Of a stretch of 64,000 nt of DNA, positions 31,320-40,633 are shown piece after piece. Source of the DNA: Ochotona curzoniae (taxonomy: Eukaryota; Chordata; Mammalia; Lagomorpha; Ochotonidae); NCBI RefSeq assembly GCF_017591425.1, contig NW_024466459.1:8246001-8310000 (forward strand), given 5' to 3'. The notes under the pieces were generated by a model. That model ran no database searches, was not told the DNA's origin, and saw only the letters and a list, made by a program, of their open reading frames with translations. How positions within the stretch are numbered: position 1 is the first letter of the stretch; each line of letters begins with the position of its first letter. The translations under genes were made by a program, and so were the position numbers.

Positions 31320-32394
31320 CTACTTGGGGGTCCGGATGAGTGTGTGATAGACCGGCTTGACAATGAGGTGCAGGTGCAGCGCGTTCTCCACCAGGAACTC
31401 GGAGTTGCGCCGCTGCAGGTCGGCGTGCGCCAGGAAGTCCCCGGACTCCTCGCTGCTCTGGTGGAAGCTGTAGGAGTGACGCACCAGCAGACGGCCGTGC
31501 TGGCGCGCCCCCACCAGCACAGTCTTCTGGAAGCTCACCCCAGCTGCGTCCCCGCCGCTGCTGGCTGGCGTGACCACGAGGCGCGGCCGGCCATCCTCCG
31601 GGCGTGCAGCGGGCAGCGCCGTGCCCGCGGCGTCGGCGTAGACGGGCCGCAGGCTGACGGGCAACCAGCGCGGGGAGAAGAGCACGTTCCACGTGACGCG
31701 GCGGCCAGCATCGTGACCACTGGGGCCCAGCTGTGTCTGGAAGCTGGTGCTGCGGTCGTCGCGGGCTGGGTTGTTGATGACCCACGGGGCGCCCCAGGCG
31801 GGCGCGAGGTAGTTACGCGGTAGGAAGGCGCTGCCGTTGACGTCGAAGAATTTGGCGTAGTGCAGCGGTGAGGCGGCGTGGAACTGATAGGCCTGTAGCA
31901 GCAGGTCGGCCACTGCGGGGCCGTGTCGCGCCAGCGCTGGCGAGCGTGTCTGCAACTGGAAGAGCTGCGCGGGCGGGATCATTGGGTAGCGGATGGCGCG
32001 CAGCGCCCGCTCAGCCACGGCCTGGGGCGGCCGCGCTCTGCCCAGCCATGCCTCCAGCGCGTGGAATAGCTCCAGCTCGTCCTGGAGCACCAGGTCCGAG
32101 CGTTGCAGCAATTGCGCCAGCAGCTCGGGACTCACGGCGCCCCACTCAGTGCTCGCCACCACGGCCGACAGGTTCCACGCCAGAAACTGCAAGCAGCTCT
32201 GGCGCAGGGCTTCGTCCCCGGTGCTCACCGCGTAGTGGTACCAGCCCACGGCCGGGCCCACGCCACCCGCCAGGTGCGCGCGCATGTAGTCGGCCACGCC
32301 CCGCTGCAGGGTGGCCACACCGTACTTGGTGGCCAGCCGGTGCAGGGGAATGGCTTGGGACAGAAGCAAGGTCAGCTCTCCGCAGTAGAGGTAC
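31320..32394 (-). CDS. BTBD17: BTBD17 exon 3 (end of BTB, BACK, C-terminal domain)
   Basis: Encodes residues 118-475 and stop TAG (plus-strand CTA 31320-31322). The acceptor is 'cccgcag' on the minus strand before 32394. It reads 'YLYCGELTLLLSQAIPLHRL', 'GWYHYAV', 'YPMIPPAQLFQLQTRS' and ends 'VKPVYHTLIRTPK'. It is very CpG-rich, so the exon itself may register as a CpG island. Confidence 0.95.
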
Positions 32395-34884
32395 CTGCGG
32401 GGGAGGCAGAGAGGTGGGGTGAGTTAGGCCTGGCCACCCCAGGCACTTCCAGTCATGCGAGAGGCCCAGGTCTTGGATGGAGAGTCCCAGGGGCCATTGA
32501 CACGAGTGGAGCAGAATGGTCTCCAGACATTTCCTGTTTCCCCTTTCTCCCCCTAAAGAACCCCCGGCCCAGGGATCTCCTACTTGGCCACAGCTTCTGG
32601 TTCTCACAGGTGAGGGGCCTGTGATTATTGAGCCTCTAAAGGTACACAGCTCTGGGCTCAGAGCAAAGCCAGCGCTGGTGGCTCCCTACAGTATGGGCTC
32701 AAGTCCAGCCATGAGACTGGCAGGGTCCTTAGTGGCCCTGGGCCCACTAAGCCTGCCAGGGCAGGGGAGGTGCTCCCACCTTCAGGGGCATGGTGGCCAT
32801 CAGCAGAAGGCAGGTGCTGCCCACCAGCTGGGTTACTGTCTGTCCCCCCTCACAGTCCCTGCCTCTCTCACCCCCCAACTCATGGGTGGACAGCTGCCCT
32901 CTCACCCTTCCGGCTACCACTGGATGCCCCACTTTGTTCTCGGGTTGCTGCCTGGCACTCTGGGGGTCGGGGATGTCAGGGATTCTGCAGCTGGAGTCAT
33001 GGCAACAGGCTTAACTATCTCAGACTACAGGGTGGACGGCGCCCTTGGGCTGGGTGCACTGGTGAGGCAGCAGGCAAGAGGGGGGAAACAGCTGACGTTT
33101 GCAGCTCCCTCGTCCTGTGGCTCCAAGCTTGGCCAGACAACATAACCACATGGAGACTTGAAAATAAAACAATGATTGCTGGTCCCGCTCCTGGACCTGA
33201 AGCTGCACATGGAAAAGCTCGGCCACCGAGCTCGGAGCCGACCTGCCAAGGGCGGGAACTGATGTTCAAACAGCCCACAGCAGTTGCAGGGAGAGAACTG
33301 GAGACGGTGGGTAGGTGGAAGAGCCGCCCCACCTGATGAACTTGTCGAAGACAGCGGCACATTCACGGCTCTCCTGCAGCTCCACCTCGCTCTGGTTACT
33401 CAGCAGCCCCCGGAAGAACTCGCTGTGCAGCCCCAGCAGCAGGCGGTGGGTGTGGAAGACACGGACCTCATCGCTCCCAGCCGCCTGCACCCGCAGCACC
33501 ACATCGCTGGCGTTGCCATGCCGTAGCAGTTCCTGCAGGCGTTGGAGGAGCACCTGCGAGTGGTTGATGGAGGTGCCCGCTGCCTCCCCGCCGACGTCGG
33601 ATCTCTGGGCTGTCCCAGGAAGGAACACGGAGCAGCCTGAGAAGGCGTTGGGGCAGGGGCGGGGCCTTGGTGGAGGGATATGGCTGGAAACTGGGGCGCC
33701 AAAGGGCCCAGGATGGCCATGTGCACACCTGGCTGTGCCCATGAGATGCATGGAGACAGGTGTCTCCTCATGCCAGTGCACGCCCTAGCAGGTGGACACA
33801 AGCCTAGATACCAGGCAGGGAGAGGTGTTGAGCCTGTGTGGTCTCCGTGATCCCAGGTGGGATTAGGGGGAAATTCATGGTCCCCACCCCTCTCAACTGC
33901 CGAAGAATTGTCTGCCTGAGCGTTTGCTATCCCACATTCCCTGAGCACCTGCTGCATGTTGGGAATGCCCCCTCAGGGCTTGGAATGGAACTGGCAGGAA
34001 AGCATAACTCCACACAGTGAGCAGGTACCAAGCACACACAGGCCAGCGAGGAAGTGTGGTGGCTGAGGACAGATGGACTTGACAGGTTGGGTGCAGGAAG
34101 AGGGGCTGGGAGACAGGATGGTGAGTGGGAAGGACAAGGGCATGAAAATGAAGCCATTTGCCAGGCTCAGCCCTGCCCCACTCCCCAGAAGAAACCCCAA
34201 GGGTGAACAGGTGCAAGGGAAGGACCCTCTGGGTGCTGAGGACAGTACCGCCTTCCAGGCTGTCGCCTAGGCCACTCCAGGGCTGCCATGTGGGTCAGAG
34301 GGGGATGGGTACAGAGTCACAGAAATGGCTGCCAGCGGCGTGAGGGGCCACACGGGGTGGCAAGGAGGGGGTCTGGCAGTAGCAGATGGGCACCAGCCCA
34401 CTGCACTCCCCACTGTCTTCAGCCCACCCTGCACACAGGCCCATGGCATATGCACCCTCATGGAGAGCAGGGTGGCTGTGCCATGAGGGAGGGAGACGGA
34501 AGGAGATAGGAAGAGCTAGTGAACTTCCAAGCCCCGCCTCTCCCAGCTGTCACTTGGAAGGACCTGAATGCTGATGGCATCCCCACTCCTCTCCGGGACA
34601 AAGGACAAAGAGGGTCTCTTTGTCTTTAACACCCCTGCCTGCTTGCCTGCCCGCCTGCCTGCCCAGCCACTCCTCCCCTCCTTCCAGTAGCCACAAGGCT
34701 GCTGTGTAATCTACTCTGGGCTTTCCTGGGCCCGCTGGATACTGCCCCCTCCCGGTTGGCCTTGGCCGCTCCTGCCCTGCACCCCCAACCCTCCTGCCGC
34801 TCACTCACCTGCCCTAGTGACCAGGCCTACCAAGGTCAGGATGGCCCAGAAGCTGCCCCAGGACCCCGGCTTGCAGGAACCCAT
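31320..34884 (-). CDS. BTBD17: BTBD17: secreted BTB/BACK-domain glycoprotein (three coding exons, complete)
   Basis: Minus-strand exons are 34884-34809, 33609-33333 and 32394-31320, joining in frame to 475 residues (human 478, from memory). BTBD17 is related to galectin-3-binding protein (LGALS3BP) and is expected to enter the secretory pathway. Residues 1-25 are a signal peptide with hydrophobic core 'FWAILTLVGLV'. A BTB/POZ domain follows at about 55-165 ('NASDVVLRV', 'FHTHRLLLGLHSEFF', 'KFIRYLYCGE'), then a BACK-type helical region at about 170-275 and a conserved C-terminal domain ('HYAKFFDVNGSAFLPRNYLA'). Five N-glycosylation sequons are present (NHS 41, NAS 58, then NQS, NLS, NGS), as expected for a secreted protein and not for a cytosolic BTB adaptor. 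The molecular role is poorly known. It converges with KIF19. Confidence 0.95.
33333..33609 (-). CDS. BTBD17: BTBD17 exon 2 (BTB domain)
   Basis: Encodes residues 26-117 plus two bases: 'QRSDVGGEAAGTSINHSQ', 'LRHGNASDVVLRVQAAG', 'VFHTHRLLLGLHSEFFRGLL'. Minus-strand acceptor 'gggacag' precedes 33609; donor is GTGGGG after 33333. Confidence 0.94.
34809..34884 (-). CDS. BTBD17: BTBD17 exon 1 (signal peptide)
   Basis: Encodes 'MGSCKPGSWGSFWAILTLVG' then 'LVTRA', a signal peptide; donor GTGAGT on the minus strand after 34809. Cleavage is likely after 'VTRA' or nearby. This ATG was chosen because it joins in frame to exon 2 and lies 80-90 bases downstream of a TATA box. Confidence 0.9.
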
Positions 34885-34964
34885 TCTGAATGTCCGTGCA
34901 CTGTGTCCCCAAGTGCACTGGAGAGACGGTGTCACTGAGGCCACTCAGCTCTCACATCCCTCCC

Positions 34965-34972
34965 CTTATATA
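34965..34972 (-). promoter_or_regulatory. BTBD17: BTBD17 TATA box
   Basis: TATATAAG on the minus strand (CTTATATA on the plus). It predicts a transcription start near 34940 and a 5' UTR of roughly 55 bases. Confidence 0.7.
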
Positions 34973-35041
34973 GGATCCAGCACAAGGGGCCGGCACCCCT
35001 TTCCTGCGGGCCTCCCTCCCCCCACCCAGCCTCTGTTATGG

Positions 35042-35046
35042 ATTGG
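35042..35046 (-). promoter_or_regulatory. BTBD17: CCAAT box of the BTBD17 promoter
   Basis: ATTGG on the plus strand (CCAAT on the minus), about 100 bases upstream of the predicted start, the usual distance for NF-Y. NF-Y and RFX sites often sit together. Confidence 0.5.
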
Positions 35047-35064
35047 TGGAAACTGGCCCCAACT

Positions 35065-35078
35065 GTTGCCCAGGCAAC
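35065..35078. promoter_or_regulatory. BTBD17: Perfect palindromic RFX X-box upstream of BTBD17
   Basis: GTTGCCCAGGCAAC consists of two perfect RFX half-sites, GTTGCC and GGCAAC, with a two-base spacer. It is about 125 bases upstream of the predicted BTBD17 start, 19 bases beyond the CCAAT box. RFX factors bind this sequence; which member acts here is inference. Confidence 0.7.
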
Positions 35079-35821
35079 CACTTAAGCCAGAGAGTGGCAG
35101 CCCCAGGGTCTATTGTGTTCCACGGGCCCCTAGCAGGACACATCCGGCACCCTCCTCCCCCAACCCAGCAGCCCTAGCCCGGCGGCCTCTCTGGGGAAGG
35201 ACCCACAAGGGGCTGCAGGACCACAGGCCAACACAGGCCTTGGAGTTCCCAGCCCCCGCTCCTGTACCCCTCCAAGCCCCAGGCCCAGCCTCTGCTCTGG
35301 CACACAGCACACTTGGCAGGCTCCAGTCTGGGCGCCATGGTAAACCGGCCGCAAATCAAGGGCTTGGACCAGCGGGGGAAGAGCTGGCTTTGCCTCCCAC
35401 CCCTCCCCCACTGCTGTGTTGGGGTGGATTAGCTAGCTAGCTCTCCGGGGAGGGCAACAGGGTGTCTAAAGAGGGACCCCCTGCATGAACCTGATATTCA
35501 TGCTTTTGGTTGAAGGCGGCCGCCAGCCTGTACTGGGGAGAGTGTTCTGGCCTTGAGCTGAGCTGCAAGGGCTGTCTGGCCATAACCTGTTCCCCTAGAA
35601 TTATAGGGAACCAGGCTGGACTGGGCATGTAGCAGAAACACCAGCCTGGATGCACGGCTTAGTGGGGGACGGCTGCCCTCAATCCAGCTGGGCCTCAGTG
35701 GCCACCTCTGCCCCACCACTTTCCCCCTTGAATCCGCCCCCTTCCGTGGACTCCGGTCTCAGGGGGCCATCTCCTGAGAAGGTTCTACTTGGCTGTTTTT
35801 CTCTTCTCCAAGTTCCAGCGA

Positions 35822-35822
<1 letters not shown>

Positions 35823-35858
<36 letters not shown>
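35823..35858 (+). repeat. (AC)18 microsatellite
   Basis: Uninterrupted AC dinucleotide run of 36 bases, likely polymorphic. Confidence 0.97.
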
Positions 35859-35860
<2 letters not shown>

Positions 35861-38218
35861 TACCCTCCCTCTCTGGAGTCCAGGGAAACCAGAACCACAT
35901 GGATCACAGGCTGAGCTGCTGGAGCACATTTCTACAATGAGAATCAAGCCAGTGGGAAGGGGTCCCTGTGTGTGGAGGGGAGGGGCTGAGGCAGGGTCTG
36001 GCCTGGGGCTGGCAGGTGCATCCCCACCCTCACTGTCCGGATCCCAGGGCCCTACGCCCCGCTCGATGCATTGATTTCTGCCCTCGGCTCATGCTCGCCC
36101 CCCTCTGGAGCCTCGGAGAGAGCCAGAATTGAGTCTGGCACCTGCCTCATCCGGGCTGGCAGAGTTGGAGCTGCCCAGCCCAGCAGAAAGCCCTCGCGGC
36201 TGCCCGGTCTTGTATGCCTGACCCTTGCATCCAGATCCACCAGCACTTGCCCACTGGTTGCCCGCCTGTCCTTCCCAGGAGGCAGCACCACGTCCTGGCT
36301 CAACCCAACAAATCATAGCCTGGGTGATCAGGCAGCTGGGGCCTCCCGGGCTCCCATCCACCATGCTTGCAGAGAGGAATGGCACCAATGGAACCCACTA
36401 TTCTGAAAAAAAAAAAAAGCATGCCTCCTTGTGAATCTGCAAACATCTGCCTGGCACACCCCATGCTTCTCCCAGGAGGCTTGGTTCTTCAGGGTGGAGC
36501 TGGGTGTCTGTACTTTCTAGTTATTTCCAGAAGCTTCTTCCTGTGTGTTCTCCAAGTTCAAACCTCGCTGCTACAGTTAGTGGCGGGCCTCTGTGTGTGA
36601 AGGGAGCTGGGTGGCCGCAGGACACCATCAAGGTGCGAGAGGGTCCTCTCAGACTCCCCATCTCTGAGAGGCCCAGCCTCCTGCTTCCCCAAACCCAGCC
36701 TGAATGACCCAGAGGCTGGCTTTGCAGGTGGGGCCATTCCTCATTCTCTTTTCTTAGTCGCAGGGTTGCTGTCACGTGTGGTGTGTTTGTACATGCATGG
36801 CACACACAGGTGTATGTGAGAGGAAGGAGAAAGGAAACAGGGTCCTCACCGGAGTTATTGAAGAGCAAATCTGATGAGCTCAGGAGAGGAGCTGGGGACG
36901 GGGGAGAGGGCGTGGTTTCCTGCAGCAGGTGCCAGCGGGTGTAACCTCTGGGACTTACTGAGGGTCAACGGCCAGGGCTCCATTAGCTTACAGTCCTGCT
37001 TCGCTCTCCTTCCTGCAGCCCCAGGCCATCTTTTCGGGGAAGCTGTGGTTGTCATGATCCTGTTAGGTGTCATAAAGGCCATTGGAAACTCCTGGACACT
37101 TGGGGCCGGGGGAAGAGATTGAGATGACTGGGCCCCAGGCTGGCCCCAGGCCTGCCTCGACCTCCCAGAGTTCCTTCCCCCTGTAACGGCCCCTGCCCTG
37201 GATTTGGGTGCTCAGATCGGGGATACAGGGGATGGTGAATTAGGATCCAGGCCGTGTGGACAAGGATGTGTGCGTGTTGTGGGGGATCATATGAAAGAGA
37301 CATGCAAAGGTGTCTTCAGAGAGCTCCTAAGCCGCTATCAGGCCAGGCAGCCCTGCTTGGTGCTGCATTGCCTCTCCTGCTCAGCCCCCCACCCCACCCC
37401 AGGCAGGCTGTTCTCCCAGCTATGGATAACCCCTCCCCGCCTGAGCCACCAGCTGCCTCCTCCACGGAGACCGAGCTTACCTCGGCCTTGCCCTGACTGA
37501 GAAGGTTCTAGAAGAGAGGGGAAAGCGAGCTTCTACTCTGATCCTTGGCGTCGCCCATATCCCATCATATTGAAGGAAGGACCCAGAGTCAGGGGTGGCC
37601 CTGAGGATAGCGTGCAGGGACACACAGTGGGCAGCCGCCCTGGAGCTCCAGCCTGGTGTGGCTCCTGGGTATCTGCCTGCTGCTGGAGACCTCAGAGGAG
37701 GCCAAGGTCAGGTGCATTGCCACCTGTCCACATGTCCCATGGCTCTTCACCAGGCTGGCTCGGAGGCGTCCGCTGCACTGGGCAAGAGTCCCTCCTGCCT
37801 TGGTTTACTCCAGCCACTGACGGGACACTGCACAGGGAAGACTTCCCCCACCCACCTCCTCTCCTAAGGCAGGGGGTCTCTCACTGGTGATCAGGCTGCC
37901 TCTGCACCGGCTGATGACTGAGTGCCCCGTCCCTGCCACCACTGTCCCGCCCACTGCCCTGGCAGAGCTGAGCATCTGTTTAGCTGTGGAGCCTTGCAGA
38001 CTGTGGTTTAGGATGCAGTCCCACAGAATTGCCCATTCCTGTGGGACAGCATCGCTGGTGGAAGGGCATAGCTGGGGTCCTTTGGTAAATCTGGGCCCTC
38101 TCCTCCACCCTGGCAATCTCTCATCCCTGGCCCTCTCCTGCCGCTAACCCCAGAGGCTTCTTCATTTTGTATGAGTCGCATCATGTTCTGCCTGAAAAAC
38201 ATTTAAGGACCCCCATGG
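35859..38218. other. BTBD17-GPR142 spacer, proximal part
   Basis: About 2.4 kb of mostly unique sequence with a short A run at 36405-36418. I recognise no exon, SINE or RNA gene. Confidence 0.45.
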
Positions 38219-38545
38219 AGGGCACGGTGCAATGGCACAGTGGTTAAGGTCCTCGCCTTGCACGCCTGGGATCCCATATGGGCGCCGGTTCTAATCCCGG
38301 CGGCCCCGCTTCCCATCCAGCTCCCTGCCTGTGGCCCGGGAAAGCAGTGGAGGATGGCCCAAAGCTTTGGAACCCTGCACCCGCGTGGGAGACCCGGAAG
38401 AGGCTCCTGGCTCCGGATCGGCATAGCATCGGCCGTTGTGCTCACTTGGGGAGTGAATCATTGGACGAAAGATCTTCCTGTCTCTCCTCTCTGTATATCC
38501 GCCTTTCCAATAAAAATAAAACTAAATTTTTTTAAAAAAAAGAAA
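38219..38545 (+). repeat. Near-intact lagomorph C-SINE
   Basis: Head 'gcacggtgcaatggcacagt', 'gggatcccatatgggcgccg', 'gtgggagacccggaagaggc', end 'ctttccaataaaaataaa' and A-rich tail. CpGs are largely preserved, so it looks like one of the youngest copies in the window. Confidence 0.93.
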
Positions 38546-38813
38546 GGACCCCCATGGAATGCTCATCCCTGGAAGAGTACAGGATTAAGTGGTGCCCCAT
38601 ATCAGGCCAGTCTTTTAAACTCCCTGGGGATGCTGTGACCCCTATTCTGCCAGTCTCACAGCACACACAGGTGGATGCTTGGGCAGTTGTCTGAGTTCAA
38701 GTCCCAGCCCTCTACCCTCCACCGGGGGACGTGCCCTGGGGCAGTGAATGCCACACAAAGAGCCTGATGCAAAACCCACAGGACTCTCATGGACTTGTAG
38801 GGATGTGCTGTGG

Positions 38814-38827
38814 CCACTAGGGGGCAG
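38814..38827 (+). promoter_or_regulatory. CTCF-like motif, forward
   Basis: CCACTAGGGGGCAG is a full match to the CTCF core CCASYAGRKGGCR. It lies between BTBD17 and GPR142. A weaker relative, CCCACAGGGGGCAG, is at about 38987-39000. Confidence 0.6.
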
Positions 38828-39686
38828 TACGGCTCCAGCTGAGCATACTAGGGTGGGGTGGGGATTGGGAGCAGGTGGCTGGAGCCCCTGGTCCTGGGAG
38901 CCCACATTCTCAGGGGGTGAGCCAAGGGCAGGGGTCCCGGCTGGGCTTCAGCTCCTATTCCAAGGTAGTCAACCCATGTTCTGGTGCCCACAGGGGGCAG
39001 CCCTGGCCACTGTTCCCTAGGCAGGAGGAATCAGCTGGACACAGACCCTGCCTCTTCAGCGTGCCTGCCAGCACCGGCTGGTGTTTATTTGTCATGGACA
39101 GATTTTCTTGAGGGATGGTTCATTTCACCAGGACCAGGCAAACAACAGCTTGTGGGGGCTCCCAGCCTCGGTTGCCTGGCTTGCTGGCAGCCTGAGCAGG
39201 CTGTTCCTGGGGTGACCACCACCCTAGACCATGGTGGTCAGCCCTCATTCTGGCCAGCAGCCTAGTCCCATCTCCTGCCCCACTGCCCCTGCCCCAGCCT
39301 AGCCACTCCCCAGCAGAAGTACTTTCTCTTCCCGACAGCAGGTGGCTCTCAGATCGACAGTGAGCAGCCAAGATCCTTCTGCCTCTCCCAGGGTGCACAG
39401 AACACCCCAAAGCAGGCAGCAGCCCCTCAGACACCCCCTTTTCCCTCGCTAAGCACCCCCCGCCCTCCAGCCTCTCCTTTCCCCTGCCCCCAAAGGATCC
39501 TGGTTCGCTCCAGGGGCCTCATTGGAGGCTGAGTCCCCTGGGCCTGCGCCCCACCCTTTCCTTCCTCCTCCTCCCTCCTCCTCACCACCCAGGCTGTGAG
39601 CTCACAGGCTCAGTGCCTCCTCCACCTCCAGAGGAACCGTAGGACAAACACTGCCGGGAGAGCCAGGGGCAGGAGTGCAGCCGGTG

Positions 39687-39768
39687 ATGCTGAAAAGCAG
39701 CTGCGGGGATCCCCAGGTGACCTGGGACTTAGGACCCGGGAGCATGGGGCTTGAGGGACCTGGGACAG
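39687..39768 (+). CDS. Possible N-terminal exon of GPR142 (tentative)
   Basis: An ATG at 39687 opens 27 codons, 'MLKSSCGDPQVTWDLGPGS' onward, to a good donor GTAAAG at 39769 in phase 1. 'DPQVT-WDL' faintly recalls 'SPQVTGGSWDL' in the human N-terminus as I remember it. It joins in frame to an acceptor at 40244-40245, but that acceptor has a poor pyrimidine tract. Treat as a candidate only. Confidence 0.25.
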
Positions 39769-40229
39769 GTAAAGCATCCTGGTGGAGGGTGGTGGGGAGG
39801 GCACGTGAGATGGAAGGGCAGGGAGCCACAGGGGTTGAGAGGTGGGTGGGGAGACAGAAGCTGGTGGGGAGAAAGGGCCCCAGGTGAAGCAGGAAATCCT
39901 AAGCTGAAAGCTAAAACCTGGAGAAACAGATGTGAGGTGTGTTGGAGGGGAGCAGGGGCTGAGCCGATGGAAAGGTGTCTGGGGATGGTCCCCTTCAGAA
40001 AGTCAGGGCCACCCCAGCCAGCCTGGGCAGTGCTGCCCTGTGAAAGGGAAGCTCTGTAACCCAGAGAGCAGGCACCCACCTGGGGCTGAATCGCAGCGGT
40101 GAGTCAGAGGCCCAAGATGCCGGGGACAAACTCGGTGGCTTGAAACCCGCTCCAGACCCCTGGGCCCAGGGGCTGCCGGCCTCACATTTCCACAGGTCCC
40201 TTCTGATCCTGGATGTGCAGCCTGTGCTG

Positions 40230-40338
40230 ATGGGGGCCGGTCCAGGGCAGCTGTGTGCTCAGGACACAGGCTACAGCACACACACCCTGCCTGCCAGGGA
40301 CTTCTCCCCACCACAGCAGGAGCTAGACCACCAAGCAG
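40230..40338 (+). CDS. GPR142: Probable GPR142 exon preceding TM1 (5' limit uncertain)
   Basis: The frame required by the next exon is open here and ends at donor GTGGGC (40339) in phase 1, as needed. It encodes 'MGAGPGQLCAQDTGYSTHTL' and 'PARDFSPPQQELDHQA'. The 5' limit may be the ATG at 40230, an acceptor ending at 40198 (with a longer coding part) or one ending at 40245. The extracellular N-terminus of GPR142 is poorly conserved, so similarity cannot settle it. Confidence 0.45.
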
Positions 40339-40474
40339 GTGGGCTGGGCTGAGAGTGGTCTCGGCACGAGACACGGCCATTGGCCGGGTCAGCCTGTGGG
40401 GGAGAAGTAGCAACTCCCCAGGCCGGGGTAAAAAGAAACAAAACCCTCTAACCCTGTCCTTCGGCCCTCTCCAG

Positions 40475-40633
40475 CTGGCCCACCACTGGCGACCCCACTT
40501 CCCACCCCCAACGGCAGTTGGCTGGGCCAGGACTTGGAAGGGCCGTGGCCGGAGACCCCGGAGAAGTCCCCGTGTGTGGCTGGCGTCGTCGCTGTCATCT
40601 ACTACAGTGTTCTGCTGGGCCTGGGGCTGCCTG
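40475..40633 (+). CDS. GPR142: GPR142 exon with TM1
   Basis: Acceptor 'cctctccag' ends at 40474; donor GTGAGT at 40634. It encodes '[19 protein letters not shown]', '[19 protein letters not shown]' and 'VLLGLGLP'. The NGS is a possible N-glycosylation site in the extracellular N-terminus. Confidence 0.9.

Noticed and set aside
31868..32422. 184-codon plus-strand open frame opposite BTBD17
   Set aside because: Antisense shadow of a GC-rich coding exon; low-complexity Ala/Arg/Pro composition and no known domain.
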